Origin: Armatimonadota bacterium
GTDB taxonomy: Bacteria; Armatimonadota; JAAZEB01
Length of the DNA stretch: 42,851 bases
Reading direction: 5' to 3'
Assembly (NCBI GenBank): GCA_012841485.1
Contig: DUUU01000414.1
Coordinates: 1 to 42,851 of the forward strand
The position numbers were made by a program, and so were the translations under genes. The notes under the pieces are model-generated. The model had not been told where the DNA came from and did no database searches. It worked only from the letters and a program-made list of their open reading frames with translations. Positions 26,411-33,244 of this stretch are shown here, piece after piece. The first letter of the stretch is position 1. Each line of letters opens with the position of its first letter.

Positions 26411-26505
26411 CGCGGATGGAAGAGTGCGCGCCCGGATTGTGCGCCCCATCCGGGATCGTGGTCGAGTTCGCCGTAAGGCGCTCTATGAGGACCGCGAAGC
26501 GGTCC
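26411..26505. repeat. Dispersed palindromic intergenic element, copy B
   Basis: CGGATGG (26413-26419) and CCATCCG (26446-26452) are the stem arms; CGCC-GTAA-GGCG (26469-26480) is a small hairpin; GGACCGC-GAA-GCGGTCC (26489-26505) closes the element. Order and spacing match copy A at 19507-19641. It lies in the 507-bp gene-less stretch 26319-26825 upstream of glnE. Confidence 0.6.
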
Positions 26506-26737
26506 CACAGGGTAGGCCAGGGACTCCTGACCCTGGGTCTCGCAGGCAGAAAACACCTGGCACCCCGAAGGGGTGCGACAATCCGTGGTAGCGGTTTGTG
26601 CGGCCCTTACAGGGTTGAGATTATTCTCTCGCGGGGTGTAGCCCAGGGTGCGGACACCCTGGGTTAAGCTATGCGGCCCCTTCGGGGTCGAAAGATGGCT
26701 GCACGCACGGCGCTCTCGAAGGATCGCGAAGCGATTC
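26489..26737. repeat. Cluster of REP-like hairpins, four with GAA/TTC triloops
   Basis: Four hairpins share a stem with a GAA or TTC triloop: GGACCGC-GAA-GCGGTCC (26489-26505), GCACCCC-GAA-GGGGTGC (26560-26576), GGCCCC-TTC-GGGGTC (26675-26689) and GGATCGC-GAA-GCGATTC (26721-26737). Interspersed are CCAGGG / CCCTGG (26517-26536) and the 22-base CCCAGGGTG-CGGA-CACCCTGGG (26642-26663). Stem sequences differ while architecture is kept, as in REP/BIME arrays. No transposase (RAYT) gene is visible nearby. A 123-residue frame across it is not judged to be a gene. Confidence 0.75.
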
Positions 26738-26781
26738 GGCATCCTGGCCCGGGCTCTCGCGATCCGGAGGCCACATGCTGC

Positions 26782-26810
26782 TTGTCAGTGCTGCCTGATT
26801 ATGTCATAAT
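26782..26810 (+). promoter_or_regulatory. Extended -10 promoter and palindromic operator for glnE
   Basis: TTGTCA (26782-26787), a 17-base spacer and CATAAT (26805-26810) preceded by TGT (extended -10) match consensus at 10/12. The -10 is inside a perfect 13-base palindrome, ATTATG-T-CATAAT (26798-26810), overlapped by GTCAT-A-ATGAC (26803-26813). Predicted start near 26817 leaves a leader of about nine bases. A regulator binding the palindrome would block the promoter. Confidence 0.75.
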
Positions 26811-26825
26811 GACGTAGGGGTGTTG

Positions 26826-29800
26826 ATGGACGCGGCGCTCGAGAGTTTTGGATTGGACCTGTCGGCAGGATGCTTGCGCAACACAGCGAGTGCCCGGCGG
26901 GCGCTTGCTACTCTCTTGGACTCGGCCCCGGACCCGCTCTTTTTCGAGCGCCTGGCGACGCGCCTCCTGGAGTCACTAGGCGAGTGCGCCGATCCGGATA
27001 TGGCGCTGGGAAACCTGCACCGGTGGCTGGCGCAACTCGGTCACAGCCTCGCGGTGCAGCGCATGCTGATCGAGGACCAGTTTCTCCTGCGCCACCTGCT
27101 CCTGCTCTTCGCGTCGAGCCAGTACTTTGCCGATATCCTGTGCCGCGACCCCGCCTACTACGAGCTGTTGGCCGACCCCGCGCGGCTTGCCCAGAGACGC
27201 TCCCCGGAAGAGATTGCCGACGCGGTGGCGCGTAGTGTGGTCCCTTTCCGCACCTACGAGGGCCGGCTGGATGCCCTGCGCCGCGCCAAGCGGCGCGAGA
27301 TCCTGCGCATTGGGGCGCGCGATCTCCTCGGGCTAGCCACCTTCACGGAGGTGGTCGAGGAGCTCTCGGCGTTTGCTGATGCCGCCGTGGCTCAGGCCTA
27401 CCGGATGGCCCGCGAGGAGATCGAACGGCGCTTCGGTCCCCTGGACGGGCTGGAGTTCGCGGTCATCGCTATGGGGAAGCAGGGCGGGCGCGAGCTAAAC
27501 TACTCCTCCGACATTGACCTCATCTTCGTTTACCGGGGGAATGAAAGCCACGTCGCCTCCGCGGCGCGCATCGGCGAGCATCTCATCGAGGCGCTTGCGC
27601 GGCCTACCGCGGAGGGCTACCTGTTCCGTGTCGACATGCGCTTGCGCCCCGAGGGGCAGGCCGGCCCGCTTGTTCGCTCGCTCGATGCGTACCGGGACTA
27701 CTATGAGCACCACGTGGAGCACTGGGAGCGGCAGGCGCTGCTGAAAGCGCGCTTCGTGGCGGGCGATGAGGCGCTTGGCCGCGACTTCCACGCTCTGATT
27801 GAGCCGCGTGTTTACCGCCTGGACGTGCCCCCTTCGCTGATCGAGGAGCTGCGCCTCAACAAGCTGCGCGTGGAGAAGCGGTGCGAGATAGCGGGCGAGC
27901 GCTTTACCAACGTGAAGGATGGCTGGGGCGGGATTCGCGACATTGAGTTCACCGTGCAGCTCCTGCAGCTTCTCTTCGGAGCGCGCGTGCCGGAGGTGCG
28001 CACTGGAAACACGCTGGAGGCGCTGGACGCGCTCGAGCGCGCGGGCCTGCTCCCCGCCGACGAGTGCCAGCGGATTCGCGAGGCCTACGAGTTCCTGCGC
28101 GTTGTGGAGCACCGCCTGCAGATCGTGGATGAGCGCGCAGTGCGCTGCCTCCCCCTGGCCTCCGAGGCGGTGGGGCGCTTGGCCCGGCGAATGCCGCGAG
28201 CGTGGCACCACGACCCCAGCGCCGAGTTTACCGCCGAGTACCGGCGGCGTGCCGGCACCGTGCGCGCCTTCCATCAGCGCCTCTTCTTCGACCCCTTCGA
28301 GAGAGACGCGGCGGCCCCCAGCCGGTTGACGGCGCTGGGCGAGTTGCTCCTCACGCTCGATTCAGAGGAGGCGCGGGCACGCATCCGGCAGTACCTGGTG
28401 GCGCGTGGTTTCTTGGCGCCCGAACGCGCGCTGTCGGATTTGGACCGGCTGGCGGGCATTGGCGGGCCGCATGCCACCGCGGCGCGGCTGGAAGACCTGG
28501 CGCTGCTGGCACGCGTCGGCCCGCGCCTTCTGGAGACGGCGGCGACGGCCCCGGATCCGGATGCGGCCCTCTCCTTCGTGGTCGAGGTCGCCCTGAAGGG
28601 AGATCGAGAGGGCCTATTGACCACCCTCGGTGAGAGCGGTTTCGCGCGCGAGGTGATGTGTCGTTTGGGGGGCACCGCGCCTGCGGCGACGCAGCCAATC
28701 CGCCGCGAGCCGGCGCTCCTCGATATGCTCTTCGAGCCCGAGGTGATCGCCATCCCCGCGGATGACCGCTCGCTGCGCGAGCGCCTGGCGGCCCGGCTGG
28801 CGCGCCAGGAAGAGCCGGAGGCACGCCTGAACTCGCTCCGGCGCTTCAAGCGCCGGGAGATGCTCCGCATCGCGGCGGCGGACGTATTGGCCGCCGTTGA
28901 TGTCGAGGGCGTGGTCCAACAGCTGACCCTCCTGGCGGAGGTGTGCCTCGGCGCGGCGGTCGATCTGAGCGTGGCGGCGCTTCGAGCGCAGGGCGATCTG
29001 GAGGGGGAGCCGGAGTTTGCGGTCTTCGGCCTCGGTGGAGTCGGTGGCTTCGAGATGCTCTACGCATCCGATCTGGACCTCCTCTTCGTGTGCGATCTCC
29101 CCGAGGGGGAGGCACGCGAGCGGTGCTACCGGAGCTACTCCCGCCTAGCCGAGCGGATCCAGGATGCTCTGACGCGTCTCCTTCCCGACGGTGACCTCTA
29201 TTCCGTGGACCTGCGCCTCCGCCCCGAGGGCCAGGGGGGCGCGCTGGTGCCCTCGCTGGAGGCGTGCCGGCGCTACTACGCGGATCGCGCGCAGACCTGG
29301 GAGCGCCAGGCGCTGCTGAAGGCGCGCTTCCTCGCTGGGGATACCCTCGTGGCCCGCGAGTTCTGCGATATCATCCGACCTTTCGCCTTCCCGGAGGATC
29401 CCTCGCCGGAGATGGCCGCCGAGGTGCGCGCTATGAAGCACCGAATCGAGAGGGAGCGCACGGACCGCGCCACTCGCATGCGTGACCTCAAGCTGGGGCC
29501 AGGAGGGATCTCGGATGTGGAGTTCCTGGTACAGGGTCTGCAGCTCCTCCATGCCGGCCGGCACCCGGTACTGCGTGAGACGAGCACACTCGCGGCGCTG
29601 CCGGTGCTGGTCTCGATGGGCCTGCTCCCGGAGGAGGAGGCCGGCGTCCTGCGCGAGGGCTACCGCTTCCAGATGCGCCTGCGCAACCTGCTCTATCTTC
29701 GCTTCGGGCGGCCGATTTCGGTGCTGCCCGAGGGGGATGAGGACCAGCGGGCGCTGGCGCGCGCCCTGGAGATGGAGAACGCGGGCGAGCTACTCGAGGC

Positions 29801-29864
29801 GTTCTACGCGCATCGCGAGCGGGTGCGCGCCATCTTCGAGCGGCGCTTCTATGGCGAGGAGTAG
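26826..29864 (+). CDS. glnE: Glutamine synthetase adenylyltransferase/deadenylyltransferase
   Basis: GlnE attaches AMP to, and removes it from, a tyrosine of glutamine synthetase, setting its activity under PII control. At 1012 residues it is slightly longer than E. coli GlnE (946). Both nucleotidyltransferase domains are intact: the N-terminal adenylyl-removase half has GGRELNYSSDIDLIF (D229, D231) and the C-terminal half has FEMLYASDLDLLFVC (D749, D751). Each is followed by the family's helical motif (GGIRDIEFTVQLLQLLF and GGISDVEFLVQGLQLLH). I place the start at the ATG at 26826, behind AGGGG (26816-26820); GTG 26820 and TTG 26823 are in-frame alternatives overlapping that site. It has its own promoter with a palindromic operator and a very short leader. 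The next gene follows after 110 bp on the same strand. The substrate, glutamine synthetase, is not encoded in this window. Confidence 0.95.
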   Translation: MDAALESFGLDLSAGCLRNTASARRALATLLDSAPDPLFFERLATRLLESLGECADPDMALGNLHRWLAQLGHSLAVQRMLIEDQFLLRHLLLLFASSQYFADILCRDPAYYELLADPARLAQRRSPEEIADAVARSVVPFRTYEGRLDALRRAKRREILRIGARDLLGLATFTEVVEELSAFADAAVAQAYRMAREEIERRFGPLDGLEFAVIAMGKQGGRELNYSSDIDLIFVYRGNESHVASAARIGEHLIEALARPTAEGYLFRVDMRLRPEGQAGPLVRSLDAYRDYYEHHVEHWERQALLKARFVAGDEALGRDFHALIEPRVYRLDVPPSLIEELRLNKLRVEKRCEIAGERFTNVKDGWGGIRDIEFTVQLLQLLFGARVPEVRTGNTLEALDALERAGLLPADECQRIREAYEFLRVVEHRLQIVDERAVRCLPLASEAVGRLARRMPRAWHHDPSAEFTAEYRRRAGTVRAFHQRLFFDPFERDAAAPSRLTALGELLLTLDSEEARARIRQYLVARGFLAPERALSDLDRLAGIGGPHATAARLEDLALLARVGPRLLETAATAPDPDAALSFVVEVALKGDREGLLTTLGESGFAREVMCRLGGTAPAATQPIRREPALLDMLFEPEVIAIPADDRSLRERLAARLARQEEPEARLNSLRRFKRREMLRIAAADVLAAVDVEGVVQQLTLLAEVCLGAAVDLSVAALRAQGDLEGEPEFAVFGLGGVGGFEMLYASDLDLLFVCDLPEGEARERCYRSYSRLAERIQDALTRLLPDGDLYSVDLRLRPEGQGGALVPSLEACRRYYADRAQTWERQALLKARFLAGDTLVAREFCDIIRPFAFPEDPSPEMAAEVRAMKHRIERERTDRATRMRDLKLGPGGISDVEFLVQGLQLLHAGRHPVLRETSTLAALPVLVSMGLLPEEEAGVLREGYRFQMRLRNLLYLRFGRPISVLPEGDEDQRALARALEMENAGELLEAFYAHRERVRAIFERRFYGEE

Positions 29865-29974
29865 TCGCGGCATCCCCCTGGGCAGGAACGCGCCGTTTGC
29901 CCGCGGAACGTTGGGTTTGGAAAACGCCCACGCGCCACGGCTGGGAGCGTGTTCAGGGCCTTCGGGAGGATCGG

Positions 29975-31822
29975 ATGGCGTTGCTCGATTGGCAGACCTA
30001 TTTCGATAAGACTCTTGGTTGCTGGATGGGGAAGAACTCCGGAGGCACCCTGGGCGGGCCTGTTGAGGGGCGCAAGGAGGCGATGGCGCTCGATTGGTAT
30101 CCTGTGGTCCAAGAAGGCGGCATCCCCAACGATGACCTGGAAGTGCAGCTCGTCTGGCTCCATGCCCTGGAGACCCGGGGGATCTCCCTCACCGCCGAGG
30201 AGCTCGCCGCGGAGTGGTTGGATCACTACCTGCCCAACTGGGACGAATACGGCTTCAGCAAGACCAACGTGCGCAAGGGCCTGCTGCCCCCTCTCTCCGG
30301 CGCGTGGAACAACTGGTTTTCCGAGAGCATGGGCTGCCCCATCCGCTCGGAGATCTGGGCGTGCGTCGCCCCTGGCCTGCCGCTGCTCGCCGCTCGTCTC
30401 GCCCGCGAGGACGCCATCGTTGACCACACCGATGAGTCGGCCTACGCCGAGATGCTCTTCGCCGTCATCGAAAGCGCCGCCTTTGTCGAGGAGGATCGCG
30501 ACCGGCTGATGGCGCTGGGGCTGGCCGCGATCCCGGACGAATCGCGCGTCGCTCGCGCCGTGCGCGTGATGCAGGAGACGTGGCAGCGGACGGGGAGCTG
30601 GGAGGCCACTCGCCAGGCAATCCTGGACGCGGAGGGCCGCTGGAACTTCACCGACGCGCCCCAGAATATCGCGTTCACGCTCCTGGGATGGTACTCGTCG
30701 CCCACCGATTTCGGCCAGGCGATCTGTGATTCGGTCAACTGCGGCTATGACACCGACTGCACCGGCGCGACGCTGGGCGCCATCCTCGGCACGGCCTGGG
30801 GCGCACGGCGCCTCCCGGAGCGCTGGATGAAGCCCCTCGGCGATTCGATCGCCATCGATCCCCGGCGCACGCGCCTGCACGTGGTGCCAAAAACGCTCCA
30901 GGAGCTTGCGGAGCGCACGGCTGCTATCGCCGTGGCGATGCTGGCGCAACACGGTTACGTCTTCGGCCCGGGACGTACGCTCGACGTCGCGCTTCCCACG
31001 CCGGAGGAACTGCGCCGGCAGATGCAGGAGGCGGGCCTGTGGCGCAACCGCCGCGATGAGGTGGAGCGCAGCTTCCACCATGGGCGCATCCGCGTCCGGT
31101 ACCCCGGCGGCCCCGTGCTTGCCCCTGGCGGCCAGAGCCAGGTGACGGTCACCCTGACCAACGACACCGAGCGGCGCATGGAAGGGCCCGTCGCCGTGGC
31201 GCCTCTCGCGCCGGGGCTTTCGGCGGGCATCGCGCCTGAGGCGGTCGACCTGCTGCCGGGCGAGAGCGCGGAGCTCACTGTCGAGCTGTCGCTCGATGCC
31301 GCGGCGCCTCCGCGTGCCCATAGTGACGCGGCCATTGCCCTCCTGGCGGAGGGGATCGCCCCCTGGAGCTTCACGGTATCGGTCATTCGCCCGATGTACT
31401 GGCAGATGGAGCGCTGGCCGGCCGAGGCGTACGAGAGCACCGAGGACGCGGCTCCGATCCCATCCGAGCGGCGCGTGGCGGTCGAGGGAAACCGGGTGCC
31501 GCTGCCAGAGCCGGGGATGTGGGTGGGTCGGACGCGCGTGCTGAATCCCTCGGCGTACGAGCGCCCGGTGCGGATCTGCTCGCCGTCCAACTACCCTGCG
31601 CGCGTGTGGCTGAATGGCGAGAAGGTGGTGGAGAACCCGGGAGGGCCGATCCGCCCGAGCTATCATGCCAATCCGGCGCACCACTATGGGGAGGGCATCT
31701 TGCTGCCAGGGTGGAATGACCTGACGGCGGCTTGGCTGCGCGGGGACGAGCCGGGCGAGGCGCACCTCTTCCTCACCGCGCCCGACGGCACCGGATGGGG
31801 AGACCTGGTTTTCGAGCCGTAA
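29975..31822 (+). CDS. ADP-ribosylglycohydrolase-family protein with C-terminal beta extension
   Basis: This 615-residue protein has no signal peptide. The N-terminal 370 residues match the ADP-ribosylglycohydrolase fold: GCWMGKNSGGTLGGPVEG at the start, the metal-binding NDD at 52-54 (usual TDD), and GYDTDCTGATLGAILG with D259/D261. The usual GDA(x)G first motif reads GKNSGG, placing it in the PNDDLDLQLVWL-type subfamily whose substrate is unknown. Residues 380-615 form added beta-sandwich regions (PGGQSQVTVTLTNDTERRM NEW3-like, then an NGEKVVENPGG-type galactose-binding-like module). It follows glnE by 110 bp on the same strand. DraG, a relative, removes ADP-ribose from nitrogenase reductase and binds PII, but this subfamily may act on sugars or nucleosides. 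The ATG at 29975 follows GGGAGG. Confidence 0.8.
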   Translation: MALLDWQTYFDKTLGCWMGKNSGGTLGGPVEGRKEAMALDWYPVVQEGGIPNDDLEVQLVWLHALETRGISLTAEELAAEWLDHYLPNWDEYGFSKTNVRKGLLPPLSGAWNNWFSESMGCPIRSEIWACVAPGLPLLAARLAREDAIVDHTDESAYAEMLFAVIESAAFVEEDRDRLMALGLAAIPDESRVARAVRVMQETWQRTGSWEATRQAILDAEGRWNFTDAPQNIAFTLLGWYSSPTDFGQAICDSVNCGYDTDCTGATLGAILGTAWGARRLPERWMKPLGDSIAIDPRRTRLHVVPKTLQELAERTAAIAVAMLAQHGYVFGPGRTLDVALPTPEELRRQMQEAGLWRNRRDEVERSFHHGRIRVRYPGGPVLAPGGQSQVTVTLTNDTERRMEGPVAVAPLAPGLSAGIAPEAVDLLPGESAELTVELSLDAAAPPRAHSDAAIALLAEGIAPWSFTVSVIRPMYWQMERWPAEAYESTEDAAPIPSERRVAVEGNRVPLPEPGMWVGRTRVLNPSAYERPVRICSPSNYPARVWLNGEKVVENPGGPIRPSYHANPAHHYGEGILLPGWNDLTAAWLRGDEPGEAHLFLTAPDGTGWGDLVFEP

Positions 31823-31887
31823 TCGATGAAGACGCGCGGCTGCTTCCAGATGATAAGAATGATAACGCCTGGCGGCACGCCGCCGGC

Positions 31888-31896
31888 GGGGGGGGG
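31888..31896 (+). other. G9 homopolymer at the start of the CBM9-SGNH gene
   Basis: Nine consecutive G lie four bases before the ATG at 31901. They can act as an unusual Shine-Dalgarno sequence if translation starts there. If it starts at 31826 they lie inside the coding region, and slippage would shift the frame. A GGCGG-CACG-CCGCC hairpin (31871-31884) precedes them and may mark the end of the previous mRNA. Confidence 0.5.
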
Positions 31897-31900
31897 AACG

Positions 31901-33211
31901 ATGGTGTTAATACGGGGGATCTGGGTTTTGAGCGCACCCTGGAGGAGTCCGCGGCTCCTGTGGCCCCTGCTCGCGGCGGTATGCCTCGCGGGCACCGCCA
32001 CGCGGGTGCTGGCTGCGGCGCAGGAGGCGAAGGCGCCCGTCTATACGGCTTTGGCGGTGCAGGCGCCGATGAGAATCGATGGCGTGCTCACTCCCGAGGA
32101 GTGGGCCGGTGCCGATCCGGCGAAGGCGATGGTGCTTGTCGCGGGGGATGCGAGGGCCCGCGCCTGGGCTGTCCACACGGGGCGCTCGTTGGTGATCGGC
32201 GTCGAGGTCGGAGAGGGCGCGACGCGGGATGAAGGGAGCGAGTGGGGTCGCTGCGACGGCGTGCAGGTGGCCCTTGCGGGCATCGGCCAGGCGGAGCGGA
32301 CGTGGGTGCTGCGCGGCTACCCGGGGGGTAAGTTCACCTGGGGTCGCCTCACCGGCGCTGGCACGGAGCCCGAGCCACAGCCCGCGAAGGGAGTTGTGTT
32401 CCGAGCCCGGGCGCGGGAGGGTGGCGGATGGACCGCCGAATGCCGGATCCCTTTCCAGAGCCTTGGCATTCGGGGGATGGGCCGGCAACCGGTGGCCCTA
32501 CACCTCACCGTGCGCCGCGCTGCCGAGGATCGGTGGTTGACGTGGCCGGCGAATGCTGGCCCAACGCTCGCGATGGGAAAGGCGGGAATCTTGGATTGGC
32601 CTGAAGTGAACCGGTGGGAAGAGACGATTCTGGCGTTCGAGGCGCGTGACCGGCAAAGCGCGCCTCCGAAGGGTGCGCTCCTCTTTGTCGGCAGCTCGAG
32701 CATCGTCGGGTGGGACGTAGCCCGCTTCTTCCCCGACTTGGTGACGATCAACCGGGGGTTCGGTGGGTCACAACTCGCGGACTCTGTTCACTATTTTGAC
32801 CGAATCGTGCTTCCCCACCAGCCGAAGGTGGTGGTCCTCTACGCGGGAGATAACGACATCCCATCCGGAAAGAGCCCGGAGGTCGTCGCCGCGGACTTCG
32901 AGCAGTTCCTGGCCCGGGTGAAGCGCGATCTGCCGGGCACGCACCTGGTCTACATCGCCACGAAGCCAAGCATTTCGCGCTGGGCGCTGCGAGACCAGTA
33001 TCAGAAGGCCAACGCGCTGATCCGCGAGCAGTGCGAGCGCGAGCCTCTTGCGAGCTACCTCGATATCTGGCCGGCGATGCTGGGCGAGGATGGCACGCCG
33101 CGCCCGGAGCTCTACAAGGCCGATGGCCTGCACCTGAGCGAAGCCGGATACCAGATCTGGACGACGCTTCTCCGCAACCACCTGAAGGAGCAGACCACTT
33201 TCATTCCCTGA
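31901..33211 (+). CDS. Exported CBM9-like/SGNH hydrolase fusion
   Basis: This 436-residue protein has a long signal segment (LLWPLLAAVCLAGTATRVLAA). A CBM9-like domain follows at about 45-235 (MRIDGVLTPEEWAGADPAK, WTAECRIPFQSLGIRG). Then comes an SGNH hydrolase: block I VGSSSIVGW with Ser265, block II GFGGSQ, block III AGDNDI, and block V ADGLHLSEAGY with D408 and H411, a complete triad. It resembles acetyl-esterase-type SGNH proteins joined to a sugar-binding module, so it probably deacylates an extracellular glycan. I prefer the ATG at 31901 because a G-run sits just before it and the signal peptide then has a normal length; an ATG at 31826 is an alternative adding 25 residues without a good ribosome binding site. 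It follows the ADP-ribosylglycohydrolase-family gene closely and converges with the next gene. Confidence 0.85.
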   Translation: MVLIRGIWVLSAPWRSPRLLWPLLAAVCLAGTATRVLAAAQEAKAPVYTALAVQAPMRIDGVLTPEEWAGADPAKAMVLVAGDARARAWAVHTGRSLVIGVEVGEGATRDEGSEWGRCDGVQVALAGIGQAERTWVLRGYPGGKFTWGRLTGAGTEPEPQPAKGVVFRARAREGGGWTAECRIPFQSLGIRGMGRQPVALHLTVRRAAEDRWLTWPANAGPTLAMGKAGILDWPEVNRWEETILAFEARDRQSAPPKGALLFVGSSSIVGWDVARFFPDLVTINRGFGGSQLADSVHYFDRIVLPHQPKVVVLYAGDNDIPSGKSPEVVAADFEQFLARVKRDLPGTHLVYIATKPSISRWALRDQYQKANALIREQCEREPLASYLDIWPAMLGEDGTPRPELYKADGLHLSEAGYQIWTTLLRNHLKEQTTFIP

Positions 33212-33244
33212 CAGGGGGAGTGGCATCCACCGGCGGCGCGCCCC

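Noticed and set aside
26581..26700. A possible tRNA or other structured RNA gene among the hairpins upstream of glnE
   Set aside because: No cloverleaf, T-loop GGTTCGA or CCA-type end could be found; the stems are explained by repeated REP-like hairpins.
26371..26742. A 123-codon minus-strand frame in the gap upstream of glnE
   Set aside because: It is the translation of the palindromic repeat array (HLSTPKG-type repeat-derived peptides) with no ribosome binding site.
29849..31765. A 638-codon minus-strand frame over the ADP-ribosylglycohydrolase-family gene
   Set aside because: Shadow frame; the plus strand holds the conserved motifs.
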